Part shown: positions 47,001 through 58,560 of the stretch, piece after piece
Layout of the letters: every line of letters begins with the position of its first letter
Position numbering within the stretch: position 1 is the stretch's first letter
From: Dimorphilus gyrociliatus
Taxonomy: Eukaryota > Annelida > Polychaeta > Dinophilidae
Assembly (NCBI GenBank): GCA_904063045.1
Contig: CAJFCJ010000001.1
Location: 1,557,501-1,621,500, forward strand
Direction: 5' to 3'
DNA: 64,000 nucleotides
The notes under the pieces: generated by a model
Told to the model about the DNA's origin: nothing
The model's database searches: none
Seen by the model: the letters and a program-made list of their open reading frames with translations, nothing else
Program-made: the position numbers and the translations under genes

Positions 47001-47306
47001 ACTACCAAGGATATTACTAAATGCCCTGCAAATAATTTGCAAGTGCCTCTTGCTAATTTCATAACCTCAAGATCTACTTCAAGATCTTCAAGTATTTACT
47101 CAGTTAGGTCCGATGATTCTGTCTTTACTGCCGACGAGGAAGTAAAGAACATTAATAGCAGATGCCTATTAGAAGAAAATAAATTGGTAGACGACAATCT
47201 AGAATCCAATCAATATCTATTATCAGTCACACCGAAGACTGGTGAAATGTTCCCTTTATCGGACTCTTCCTTTTGCCCTGTAAACTTTCAGTCAACCAAC
47301 TTTTAG
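44075..47306 (+). CDS. RA-FHA-DIL protein (RASIP1/RADIL family), no PDZ seen
   Basis: Six exons (44075-44462, 44527-44909, 45012-45353, 45409-45892, 45952-46115, 46185-47306) sum to 960 residues. Order: a Ras-association domain (YSLKVFNMSSDSQTVEYR, DVVKIALNKFGI, YELRDVIG, MRRFELK), an FHA-type domain (VLTVGSDPQGCDIPL, GGRHCWLTI, KVKLNGNRI, GDIIQFGECF), then a dilute (DIL) domain (ARWLKMKKECYDQD; FSKLSSWLANCSELYYFLKK; QRLYYILKNYKLKGNRSLP). A Ser/Lys-rich tail of about 300 residues follows. This order is shared by RADIL and RASIP1, Rap1/Ras effectors at cell junctions. Afadin has two RA domains and so fits less well. No PDZ domain follows the DIL, as in RASIP1. The start ATG at 44075 is the first in frame. 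Confidence 0.8.
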
Positions 47307-47722
47307 ACAGCAAATCTCGTAAGATTTATTATTTGCTCCACCTAGAGGACATCATCTGTAACACCTATCCTCATCCCCTCTCTTATTTATCATAAATCCT
47401 ATAGAGGTTAAAAAACTAATCGTAAATAAAATCCTTTTAAAATAAAATATAAATGAATGAAAAATTGTCTAATTAATTAAGCAATTTCCAAAAGATTATC
47501 GTATCGTGCAGAGAGGGTAATTCAACAGGAAATCAATCTTCCCTATGTGTTCATTTATTCCTTTTTTTTCCTTGAATATCAGTGCAATTGAACGACATAA
47601 GTGGAAAGAGTTAAACATAATATAAAATATAGAGCAAAAATTCGTTAAAAATTGACAATTTCCAGTATGGCACTAAGACGACTAAAGTAATATTTAAAAG
47701 GGATAAAAAAGGGCAATGGACA
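47307..47722. other. Convergent 3' region
   Basis: About 415 bases between convergent stops, AT-rich, with AATAAA-like signals near 47426. Nothing else recognised. Confidence 0.45.
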
Positions 47723-49044
47723 TTAAACTAAAGAGGATAACGTGCCTGTTTTACGATCCCAAATAGTAGTTATTTTTACAGTTTTGGGTACATTGAAATG
47801 TGCATGAGTACAGTGTGCTTCAATATCAGCATCTACGCAAGTCTCTTTTATTCTAATGGCTTCATTTGTTTCTTGAGTGCTTATATTCAATCTCTCCATG
47901 TCTGATTGACTCTTTCGTAAAATCGATTTTGGCTTATTGTCGATTCGTTTAGAGTTTATCCGCCTCTGACGGCAGCTGGATACTATTTTATCAAATTCTG
48001 TTCTATGAAATTCGTTATAAGACATTTGCCTTTGAATTACTTCGAAAGTCTTGACTGAACTGACGTAGCAGTCTTCCCTATTAAATTTAATGCTTGGTTT
48101 AATTAGGCGAGAATCCGACATAGTTCTCTTAATTCCATGAGAAGAACTTGGAAGAGATACTGCAGAGGATATAGGGGTATTTCTTGAAAAATTTTCTAAT
48201 CGTCTAGCGTGATAGAGTCCATTTTCATTCGTTTCTTCCCAGGATTCGTTTGAATTCGTTTCAACGCCACTATCTTCATGAATTTCCTTGATGCTCACTA
48301 ATTTTTCGATTTTCTTTTGCAATTCGTTGACGTCCCTCTTCTTTATTTGAGGTTTAATAGTTGCAATTGGAAGGCATTTTTCATTTCTTATTGAGGAAGA
48401 CGACTGCTTTAAGTATAAGTAGAATGAACTATTAACGTCTAAATTTTCATCAACATCATCTTGTACAATCATAGTATCATCAGATGCGTCGCTCTCATCC
48501 GATCTTGCCTCCTCATTCATTTTAATGTTAAAATTAATAGGGCACCTGTTTATAAATCGTATTTAGATAGAGAAAAGACTTCAGGTCAAGAATGTTATCA
48601 AAATCTTATCTATACTTTTTTACTGTTGAATACAAGAGTTTGATATCAAATTGAACAGTGCAAATGTAAATATGTATAAGATATATACAAACATATATTT
48701 ATAAACATACGTTATTTATATAGATATGGGTAATATTTATTTTTAATCGAATTACACCAAGTTATAGAGACGTATACATATGACAAACATATACGCTTAA
48801 ATATCTCCGCGCGTATAGGCTCCTCGACTAAAGGATAGAAACTCTTAAGTATACAAACCTTGTATATATAGAACTTCAATAAGTAAGTTAAGTAATAAAC
48901 TTGGGTCGTTAAGTAATTAGTAACTAACCATAGCAAACAATCCGCTAGGCAAACATCTCCATCACCTGGCGGTGTACAACCCATTAACAACCGATTATTA
49001 TCGAGAGGCGGTGCGTGCTTTGAGAAAACAAAATGGCGATTCAT
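47723..49044 (-). CDS. Polar, disordered protein with PDZ-ligand C-terminus, unrecognised
   Basis: Two minus-strand exons: 48929-49044 (ATG at 49044, MNRHFVFSKHAPPLDNNRLL) and 47723-48545. The donor TATG|GTTAGT and acceptor AAACAG|GTG join in phase, making a Trp codon, for a 312-residue protein. A second ATG at 48520 would give a shorter form. Features: an acidic segment (DESDASDDTMIVQDDVDEN), KPQIKKRDVNELQKKIEKL (short coiled coil), Ser-rich stretches with KRTMSDSR and KSILRKSQSD (basophilic kinase-type sites) and a C-terminus TLSSLV, which fits a class I PDZ ligand (S/T-x-hydrophobic). I recognise no family. Confidence 0.6.
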
Positions 49045-49387
49045 ACTCTATTATTACGCCATGAGTATTATTTTCCGAGATCGATACCATACCTTAGCTG
49101 TAGCATTAATTCATATTCATTAAGCTAACAGCAAGAGCGCTATAGTCGGTGTTTGTAAATATCGAATATGATTATTTGCTATTTACGTAGGCAACCTAAA
49201 TAAGAGCTAATAACAGAAACAAAACACAAACTTTTATCATTTTCATATTCGTATCTCGTTTTTTTTATTAAAAAAATTTAACAATCAGAAAAGTTTCAAT
49301 CTCTATTCAAAAAGAAGAAAGAAACTAATTAATAAAGTAAAATACATTGAAAGAACACATAGATAAAGTAACAATCAGTAACAATAG
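49045..49387. other. Intergenic, nothing recognised
   Basis: About 340 AT-rich bases: the upstream side of the 49044 gene and the 3' side of the CEP15-like gene. No coding frame. Confidence 0.45.
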
Positions 49388-50547
49388 TTAATTTCGTGGA
49401 ATAACCCTCTTCGTACGTGGCGATCTCCTCTCAAATGATCCTGTTGATCTCAAAGAACTTTTCATATCCAAAGTACCAGTTCCAAATTCATCTGAAAGAT
49501 GAAATCCCTCAGATGATATTCTTTTTGATGAATGGGACAAATGGCTGAAGCAGATGGAGAAGATGTGACAAAAAGAAAAACAAGCAGAAAAGCAATTATA
49601 TATCTATAAATTGCTCGTAAAGCGTTAAAGTAACAAAAAAAAAAACAAATAAATTATAAACTGAATAGCTGGATTAGCGATTATCTACAAAGTTTGTAGA
49701 TTAAAGACACACCCTGTTACTTTTAAATAAACACTAATTAAAATATAATAAAATGTGCTAATTAGAGAGCCTTTAAAAGTTTATATTGATCTTTCTATTC
49801 GAATATTCTAAAGCCCTATTTATTTCGATTCCAACAGCTGCTTGTTATACCCAAAAGATTATGATATTATTTAAATGAGACTCTCAACTGACAAACGTCA
49901 CAGGTAATCGATTTGATGTGTACATTTCGTAAATAAGCAATCATAACCTTTTTTGTGATGGGCTGGGCGTTCTTGACCGTGGGGTTAATCTTCTTGGGCT
50001 GCCACCTGATCGTCTCCCAGGAGGCGGTGACGGTGTATGACTTCCCCTCCTGTATGACTTATCATAGCTTTCATCACACCAGAGTTGATAAGTCTTTCTC
50101 ATCATTGCCAAATAATTTTTCTATGTAATTTTTAGTATTAATCGTATAGATAATTAATATTTTATCATTTAGTTTGCTTACCCTCACTGTTTTAAATTTT
50201 GGTGTATCTTCTAAATTTATCTCAAACGTGTCTTGTGATAATTCTTCTATACGCTATTGCGTAATTAGTACTTAGATGCAAATTCGTAAGATTGACTATA
50301 TTTTATTTATACTTACTGCACATATTTGGTTATTTCTTTCCCTCGCTTTTTCATAACTTGACACAAATGAAAATGATTTTCTCATCTGAGAATCGAAATA
50401 TCGCTCAGTACCTCTTAAGAGAGCTTCGCGTCTTTGCAGTCTGTTGAACAATATACTTGTTAATAGTTTTTAGATTAATTTACAATCTATTTACAATTCG
50501 TCATATTTTCGATTTAATTCCAATTCTTTTTCCAACCAAATAGACAT
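49388..50547 (-). CDS. Small coiled-coil protein, CEP15 (C3orf14)-like
   Basis: Five minus-strand exons join in phase: MSIWLEKELELNRKYDELLQ, then RREALLRGTERYF, an exon ending in RNNQICA, RIEELSQDTFEINLED, NYLAMMRKTYQLWCDES and a last exon ending RVIPRN. The N-terminal 95 residues line up with human C3orf14/CEP15 in spacing (RHEEIVSQRLMLL; RNLSLLKDIEAAEKSL; YWASVEEYIPKWEQF). The C-terminal half is instead a Ser/Pro/Arg tail (TPSPPPGRRS, SPRRLTPRSRTPSPS) full of SP/TP sites typical of CDK targets. Its promoter is shared with the divergent 50706 gene, 158 bases away. The CEP15 match is by eye and moderate; the exon model is firmer than the name. Confidence 0.55.
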
Positions 50548-50705
50548 AACCCTTTTGCAATTTCGTTACTAATGTCAACAATAATCAATTGAATTCACAG
50601 TTTTTGTAATGTCCAGAAATGGCGCGTAATTTGTATTATTTAAAATATTTTACAAACAAGGTGACGCAATCAAGAAAATTCATTAAATTCAAATGAAAGA
50701 TTAAA
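50548..50705. promoter_or_regulatory. Short divergent promoter
   Basis: Only 158 bases separate the start codons of the CEP15-like gene (minus) and the one-TM gene (plus). It contains AAATGGCGCG near 50618. No TATA box. Confidence 0.4.
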
Positions 50706-51314
50706 ATGATATCTAATCGTGAGAAAAGACTCGAAATAAATTCTTCAATCAATAGTTTATTAAAGTTGATATGTTCATTTATCCTGATTTCACTGTTCGC
50801 CATTCAAATATTAACAGAGTTTATAACATTCCTATTAAACGATCTCTTAAACTATACAATGAAAGGAATTAAAGATGTTCAATATTTCATTCAAGAAGGT
50901 AGAAAAAGTCAAATAGAAATCAAAGAGCAAAGAGATAAAGTTGATGAAAAGTTTGAAACAAGCGAGGAAACAAGCGATCCGCAGCAAAGTTACTTTGAGG
51001 CTGAAAATAATTTCTGTTGTACATCATTGGAAAATAATGACTCACTCAATTCAACAGAAGCTCAAGATAACAAACCTATTAACCTCTCAACCTATTGGGG
51101 TATGCATAACACGAAATTTAAGGATAACAATAACAATACTGACATAGAAAGCTTTCCTGACAAGTCTAAATTATGGTTAAAAGATTTAACATATCTAACA
51201 CCCGGCGTCAAATTACCTCCAACGTTAACTAAAGGAAAAGGACAAGTTTTCATAAGCAAAAAATCAAGGCCGATTAATAGATTTGATTTTTTAAGTGATC
51301 AGAAAGATGACTAA
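50706..51314 (+). CDS. Single-pass membrane protein, unrecognised
   Basis: Intronless frame of 202 residues with a good ATG at 50706. A short basic N-terminus (MISNREKRLEINSS) precedes one strong hydrophobic segment (LLKLICSFILISLFAIQILT) and an amphipathic stretch (FITFLLNDLLNYTMKGI). The rest is polar and probably disordered, ending with a conserved-looking basic region (LTYLTPGVKLPPTLTKGKGQ, KSRPINRFDFL). Topology could be N-terminal anchor with cytosolic tail. I do not recognise it. Confidence 0.6.
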   Translation: MISNREKRLEINSSINSLLKLICSFILISLFAIQILTEFITFLLNDLLNYTMKGIKDVQYFIQEGRKSQIEIKEQRDKVDEKFETSEETSDPQQSYFEAENNFCCTSLENNDSLNSTEAQDNKPINLSTYWGMHNTKFKDNNNNTDIESFPDKSKLWLKDLTYLTPGVKLPPTLTKGKGQVFISKKSRPINRFDFLSDQKDD

Positions 51315-51532
51315 CTTTTTATTTTTTCATAAATATGTTAATAGTCCTATATACAACCTAAATAAAATAAAAGGTTAGGAAGCTATTTTTATACTCTACT
51401 ATTGATATTTTAAAAATAAGATTAAGATATTGTTCTAATGTTAACTTCTGTTCAATTTATTGTTAATCTTGTATCTGATGATGATAGAGACAAATAACTA
51501 GACATACTAGATGATCATTGGAGCGTTTCGAA

Positions 51533-52329
51533 TTATTCAGCAACCTTTAAGACTAAAGGTCCAACATTATCCCCAGTTTCTTTATTATGTGCATTGTGAG
51601 ATCCATCGCATAAGGGGAACTAAAAAAAATGAGGCGCATATATAATTATATTGAGTCGTTTAAATGTTTTTCTCTTTACCTTCTTTGATCTCCAACATCG
51701 GCAATATGAAACTTTCTTACAAATTTCTTCAATTTCAACGAAATCTACAACCTTTTCTTTCTCCTTACATATTGATGGGTTACATTTTAGAGTTTTCGTG
51801 GAACGTCTATTAGCAGCAGGACAAGTTACCTTATAGGTAATGTAGACGGAAAAAGACACAATTCCCAAAAATGGAAGTAGCTTTATGATCTCAGATGCTA
51901 AAAATTATCATAGAAAAAACAGTTATTATTTAAATTTTGATAGGGTTCTCATTTCAACAATTCACATGGTTTAATTGTTTTGAGTCACGTGATTTTATTT
52001 TATAATAATGAAGAAACACATGAAATTTTATTATAATATTGTTTATACTATACAAGAATCTAGCAAATACTCTCTGTTATAAACTTTGCAACTTCTTATG
52101 GTAAATGACAGGATAATAATATCATTTAAATAATAGAGTATTGTTTTTTCGGTATTTTTGATACTTAAAATTGTACAATTATAGCATTTTGCTTTCCATT
52201 TGAATAGTAATACTTTAAAAATTTTTATTTACCATTGAGTTTAAATAAACCAGCAAAAGAATCTGGAATAGGCAAATTCTTAAGATAATTAGGAAGAGAA
52301 ATTCGGACAAGGTTGTGTAGCGACTCCAT
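51533..52329 (-). CDS. CISD2: CISD2 (NAF-1/Miner1) homologue, CDGSH iron-sulfur protein
   Basis: Three minus-strand exons; ATG at 52329 (MESLHNLVRISLPNYLKNLP). The N-terminus and the TM anchor (IIKLLPFLGIVSFSVYITY) match human CISD2 (YLKRLPVPES; RLLPFLGVLALLGYL). The CDGSH domain has YCRCWRSKKFPLCDGSHN followed by ETGDNVGPLVL; the three Cys and one His that hold the 2Fe-2S cluster are all present. CISD2 sits in the ER/outer mitochondrial membrane facing the cytosol and affects calcium and autophagy. An intron falls between RSKK and FPLCDGSH. Head to head with the mitochondrial acyl carrier protein. Confidence 0.95.
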
Positions 52330-52454
52330 TTTGATTTGTTCGTAAAGAAATAATTTTTAAGGTGAATAAAGTATATATAATTTAAAAATAAAAAGATATA
52401 GCGTTATCTGTTTCCGAAGAATATCATAATACTATTTTGTACGTAGATTCCAAC
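52330..52454. promoter_or_regulatory. 125-base divergent promoter CISD2 / NDUFAB1
   Basis: The two start codons are 125 bases apart, one of the shortest gaps in the window, so both 5' UTRs and the core promoter are inside it. The NDUFAB1 start lies in ACATGGCGGCC, a YY1/initiator-like context common in mitochondrial gene promoters. Confidence 0.5.
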
Positions 52455-53274
<820 letters not shown>

Positions 53275-53481
53275 AGTAGACAGTTTTTTGTTTGTTTTTC
53301 AGTTTTTCATAAGTTTGTGGCGAATAAATACGCCTTAGAAAGAAACAATTCAATATTTTCGAGATGAATAGTGACGCTATAATAGTGAAAATGATTTTTA
53401 ACATCATAACAGCAAAAAAACATGTAAACCATATATCAATAAAGGTCTTATCAATATATGATATTTTAACTTTATAAGACT

Positions 53482-55771
53482 TCATGATTTTATTGGACGA
53501 TCCTCTGCAAGACTTTTAATGCAGATATTACCACTCATGATAAAATGTTCATGACACTTGCACCTATTAAAGATACGTAAATATTTATAAAAAGCTATTA
53601 CTTCAGCTGTTATTTCTTACCCATAGTTTGCAATACCAAAACGAGTACAGCTGGAATTTTCTGGGCAGCTATAGGGCGACGACGAACAATAGTCAACGTC
53701 TGAAAGTATTTTATAATGTCAAAAATATAGATGGGATATTTCTTTTGAATAGTTTTACCAAAGACTATAAGATTTGAGGGGGAAAACTTCCATGCTGTTG
53801 AAGGTTGTATAGAACCTTTCATCAGGCCGTTTGAACTAATTGCTAAAGATATTATGAAAAGCTTTGTGAAATGTTTAATTTTTTTAATGATAAAGCTAAA
53901 GACCTATGCAATGTTTATCCTTCTCGCAAGCCGACGCTAAAGCTTCCGTATTATCCTTTAACTTGGGTATATAACCAACAATTTCCCCTTCCGCATAGGA
54001 ATTCTATATTAATCAATAAATCATTCAAAGTTTAAAAACTTTAAACCAAAGACTTTACCTTAAATACGAAAAAGGATAATGTCCTATTGTAAGTTTTCCT
54101 GTTAATAAATTTCACTAAACCATCAACCTCAACAAATATTCTTCCACCCTTTGCTTCGCACGACTTGAATAAACAGCTCTTTGGCGGTAAAGTTTCAAGG
54201 GTAGGATTTATTAATTTCAAATATTTGTCCCTTCTTAATTTTTCTCTGAGTAATCTAAATATTACAAAAAATAGAACATTCAAATAATCTAAACCATCTA
54301 CATTGTTTTAGCGTCGAATATTTACAATGAATAATATTTTACAACTTCTGACTTTGGCTCTTTTAGCCATTTAGTATACCACTTTACAAAATTTCTGACT
54401 CCTGGTAAAATTTTATCAGTAAGATTAAAGATACTTTTAGATAGTTTACACCATCTTACCATTTTGTAAATTTGTTTTAGGATTGAAGTTTAAATGAATT
54501 CTAGCAAGAGTTACATTAGCCCATGTGTGTAGAATTTCAGTTGGAGGTACGGGTAAACGATTCTAATAATTAATATGTTAAAAAATAAATAATGTATCTA
54601 TGGTCCATTTACGTTTATCAGAATTCTACTAACAATTAAAGCTTTGATTCCCAAAGAAGACTCAAGAGCTGTTACAAGATTGGACAATCTTTGAGACTTG
54701 CCAAAGCCAAGGTTGAAAATTTCTTTACAGCCTTTCGTCTTGTAGTCTATTGCTCCTATTATTCCTGATACAATATCATCTACATAGGTAAAATCTCTTG
54801 CAAGAAACTTCCTTCCTTCAGCTTTAAACATAGGTATAGGCTTATGGTTCATCATCGACTCAGCAAATTTATACACAGCCATATCAGGACGGCCCCATGG
54901 TCCGTACACAGTAAAAAATCGTAAATTAATAATAGATAATCCATATAAACGGCAATAATGTTCATTTAAAATTTCACCACTACGCTTTGAAGCAGCATAC
55001 ATGTTACCCGGTCTATCCACATTATCTGACTCATCAAATGGTATTTTACCAAATTTTCCATAAACACTAGATGAGGATGCATGAATATATTTGATACTCT
55101 GTAAAATCATATGAAAAAAATAGATAAAGAGAATTCATATGATTAAAATCTTAATATTCAAATTACCTTTCGTACTTTCAATTGATCTAATAAAATTTTT
55201 AAACATTCGACATTTTGTCTAAGATATGAATGGGGATCTTTCAATGAATATCTCACTCCAGCTTGTGCGGATAGGTGAATAACATGTGTAAATTCGTATT
55301 TATTAAATAGACTTCTTAAAAATTGTTTATTACAAACATCATCGTAGAAAATTTCGACTCCTAATTTATTAAGTTCGAAAGCCCTTGCCTTATGGAATGT
55401 TTATTCAATTCAAAAGAGAGTCGTGATAGAAGATATTATTAATATATTTTATAAAAGTATAGTAAATTCCTACTTACCGCTTTAAGACTAACGTTATAAT
55501 AGCTATTAAAGTTATCTATACCAATTACTGAAATGTTATAATTCAAAGTTAATGTTCTTGCTAGATGAAAACCAATGAAGCCAGCGGCACCGGTTACTAA
55601 AATATGTTTCTTTGAACTACGTCCATACGTCTCTATTTTTAAATAGTTTGTAAAAAATTTAGCTAATTATTCACTGTGTGATTGATGTTAAATATATACA
55701 TAGTGACGAAACAATAGCTTACCTTTATAACCGGAAACTATAATAGCTAAGTATATATATTTTAGAATCAT
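53482..55771 (-). CDS. UDP-glucuronate 4-epimerase-like SDR, spliced to PAN-like and EGF tail
   Basis: Multi-exon minus-strand gene; ATG at 55771. A short hydrophobic N-terminus ([16 protein letters not shown]) precedes the epimerase fold: [19 protein letters not shown] (NAD site), [40 protein letters not shown], catalytic NMYAASK (YxxxK), [20 protein letters not shown] and [12 protein letters not shown]. These match plant and bacterial UDP-GlcA 4-epimerases (GAE/CapI) rather than UXS1 or GALE. The C-terminal helix [13 protein letters not shown] ends the fold. A TAA lies at 54322, but a donor two codons before it (TCATT|GTAAAT) joins in phase to an exon with no ATG of its own, leading to a Cys-rich module ([18 protein letters not shown]) and an EGF domain (CPENSSC, CKCHEHF). 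Stop at 53482. Probably a luminal Golgi/ER protein. Confidence 0.75.
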
Positions 55772-56485
55772 TTTCCATTGATTATTATTGTATTGTATTG
55801 TGATATTTCATATTTAGTAAATTTGCATTCGAAACTTATTACTATGGGTACGAGTTGCTATATACCAATGGAAATTTTTCAATAAAATCTTTACTACCTT
55901 CTTCAAAACGTAGGCGCCACCGTTTCAGACTCTTTTTTTTCCTTGGTCTATATAAATATAATACAATAGAAGCTGAATATTCATCGCGTGAATTGTGTTG
56001 AATAGTATTAGAACACGATAGTCTGTCTCCACAGCAGACTCTTTTTTTTACAAATTATTAATTTCTCTTAACAATTTTCTTTCTATCAGTAAAAATTATT
56101 AATATTTAATATTTTTAATATTCTCTTAAATAACTTTAATACTTTAAAATTTCTCTTTAAGAACATTGATATTATAAACTGGTATGAGAAAAAGCTTAAA
56201 AGGGTATAATTATCATGGACAGAACGGATTTTATTAAGTCAATTTGTATGATTCTGACAACGCTTTTGGAAAGGTTTACTTTATTGATTTAACATCGCAT
56301 TTGTTTCTTTTCCTTCAAGTTTTCATTATTTAGTCTATGTTGAGTTTGGCTAAACGAATATTGTAATAGTATAAACAGCATGTCATGTCTTGTATGAACA
56401 ATAATTTATTGTGTGATCCTTTATTCAAGATTTTACAATAAATTTTAAAAGTTTTAAATTATGTTAATGAAAATGTTTGTTTTTT
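55772..56485. other. Intergenic, nothing recognised
   Basis: Upstream side of the epimerase gene and 3' side of UQCR11, AT-rich, without coding frames. Confidence 0.45.
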
Positions 56486-56729
56486 TTAATCCGATTTATA
56501 TTTCAGACTGTAGATTGGTACATATTGCATGACGGCCTTCCACTCTGTTCCATATCCTACAAGAATCGCAAGTCCTGCTCCGAAAGTCATACTAGTTCCT
56601 GCCCTATTAAACATAAGATGGAAATTGAAAAATAAGATTAATTCAAAAACATTATTTTTTTTACCAATTTTGAGCTAGCTGTCTATATCTAGGACCAGTA
56701 AGTATTCTTGTTATCATATTTGATGGCAT
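56486..56729 (-). CDS. UQCR11: UQCR11, complex III subunit 10
   Basis: A 60-residue, two-exon gene (56665-56729 and 56486-56603, minus strand). The N-terminus MITRILTGPRYRQLAQNW matches human UQCR11 (MVTRFLGPRYRELVKNW) after three extra residues, and a TM segment with a family-type end follows (GAGLAILVGYGTEWKAVMQY; human TDWRLILDWVPY). It is a small inner-membrane subunit of cytochrome bc1 near the Rieske protein. The split Trp codon TG|G joins the exons. Confidence 0.85.
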
Positions 56730-57174
56730 TTTTCGCTATTTTCTATTCGACTTTTCAGACGACCTTTACCGACAATACCGGAAGTTCAACAAAGTAAATC
56801 TATTTTCGTATAAAAAAATATTTACAAATTATACATTTATGCAAATTCAGACTTAGTTCTTATAGAAATATTGCAAGAAAAAGATTAGTGAATATTGAGA
56901 GTTTATTACTTTAAATTATTTGGACCTTGACCTTTAAATTAGCAGCTTTTTAAAAGTGTTAAAGAAAAAAGGGCTATTTTTTATTTGATCGAGCATGAAA
57001 AATAGAGTTTATTAAATATATATATATATATAGAAACTACGAGTATACATTATAATATGCTTCTGAAAGTATTTTGATATATGTTCCTTACGACAAGAAC
57101 ACATACTAAAAGCTCTCTTAGTTTAAAGGTACTATTTTAGTGTTTTCTTTTTAATCGATTTCGACAGATCATGT
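56730..57174. other. Intergenic with AT repeat
   Basis: Contains a TA run at about 57016-57032. No coding frame seen. Confidence 0.45.
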
Positions 57175-58390
57175 TTACAATATTTTCTTTTTTCTATTGT
57201 AATAAAAGACCTGACAAGCTAACAGCATATTTAAACATGTAAGAGTACCGCTGACAGTTATTTTTAAGATGTCTCCTGTTTCAATAATATTTGTATAAAG
57301 CCTTCCTCCAGTTCTAAAAGTTAGAAGAAGGATAGTTGCACCAGACAATGCGCCACTACTAGAATTTTTATAGTTGCTATACGCTTGAGTTATCTATATT
57401 TATTATTGTTTAAAAAAAAATAAAAGAAATAGTTATTTCCCAAACTAGCAAAACAACAAAATAACAACTTACTCTGGAATAGACAAGCATGGGAGTTGTT
57501 ATAATTTGAAGAAATTGATGAACAACTAAAGGAACTATTGATGACATGAGTATTACATTCATTAATAAAATTCCTATTATTAAAATAAGGATAGAACCAA
57601 TCTTTTTCGTATAATACAGATATAAACTATTTATAAGTATTAGTTGCAAGCTCAGAAATACGTTTTCACCCCAAACGCTGCAAAAAGAAAGGAAAAAAAT
57701 CGTATTAATAACGTTCCGTATGTTTTTAATGAATAAAGTAAAATAGTTCAGAGTTCAGAATGTCTTGTCTCTTTATTAATTGTCTTAATCTTTAAAAAAG
57801 CAAGAAAAAATTCGCAAAGTCTTCTTTTAGTAATAAACTATAAAGAACAATCGAAATGTCAACGACCTTTCCCATGTGGTGTGCACATATTATATGTACT
57901 ATACGTAAATGAATGCCCGGAAATATCACCCATACTCGTTTTTACCTAAAAGGATGCCGTTTGAAAATCGAATAGGAAACAGTCCAGCACGAAGTTAAAA
58001 GAGCTAAGAAAATAAAATGAAAATGAATGCCATTAACGCTTTTCTTTTTCAATATATTGATAATTTGAGGTAGAGCAGCTGAAAGATTAGTATACAGAGA
58101 ATATAATAAGAGGTATAATTTGATGAAGATGCATTATAATGTAACTCGGCTTACCAAATAAAGATGTTGATAGAATGACTGAATAACCAATCATTTTACT
58201 TGATATTAACAATAGATTTTCAACTGATGGATAAGATATAAATAGATTAGTTAACCAACGAATCTATAAATTATATAGCTTATATATATATATATATATA
58301 AATACTATGTGTATATAATATAATACCGTCGAAAGATCCTAGAGTTTCAGATAGAAAATCCTTGCTTTTTATCATATTTTCTTTAATCAT
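57175..58390 (-). CDS. MPDU1: MPDU1 homologue, PQ-loop protein for dolichol-sugar use
   Basis: Five minus-strand exons; ATG at 58390. Exon 2 begins at an acceptor TTATCCATCAG near 58233, which keeps frame (an upstream AG would not). Landmarks: LLLISSKMIGYSVILSTSL, then LPQIINILKKKSVNGIHFHF (first PQ-loop), WGENVFLSLQLILI, GALSGATILLLTFRTGGRLY and TNIIETGDILKIT. The last two match human MPDU1 [20 protein letters not shown] and TSIQETGD closely. The second PQ-loop dipeptide is replaced near PLVVHQFLQIITTP, as in human MPDU1. The protein is a multi-pass ER membrane protein needed for mannose- and glucose-P-dolichol utilisation. An AT repeat fills most of intron 1. Confidence 0.85.
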
Positions 58391-58520
58391 ATTTTACGAA
58401 TTATTTTGAAATGACAAAGGTCAATTACAAGTTATAACTTTTCTATTTGTAAGAAAGACGCCACCTATAGATAAATTATAATAACAATTGAAGATAAATC
58501 AAAATCAAGATAAGAAAATC

Positions 58521-58523
<3 letters not shown>

Positions 58524-58558
<35 letters not shown>
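58524..58558. repeat. (AT)n microsatellite upstream of MPDU1
   Basis: An uninterrupted AT dinucleotide run about 135 bases upstream of the MPDU1 start. A second shorter run (58277-58301) lies in MPDU1 intron 1. Confidence 0.8.

Positions 58559-58560
<2 letters not shown>

Noticed and set aside
54041-54283. Separate gene starting inside the Cys-rich/EGF region
   Set aside because: The only start in the open frame is a TTG, and an in-phase splice from the epimerase exon explains the frame better.
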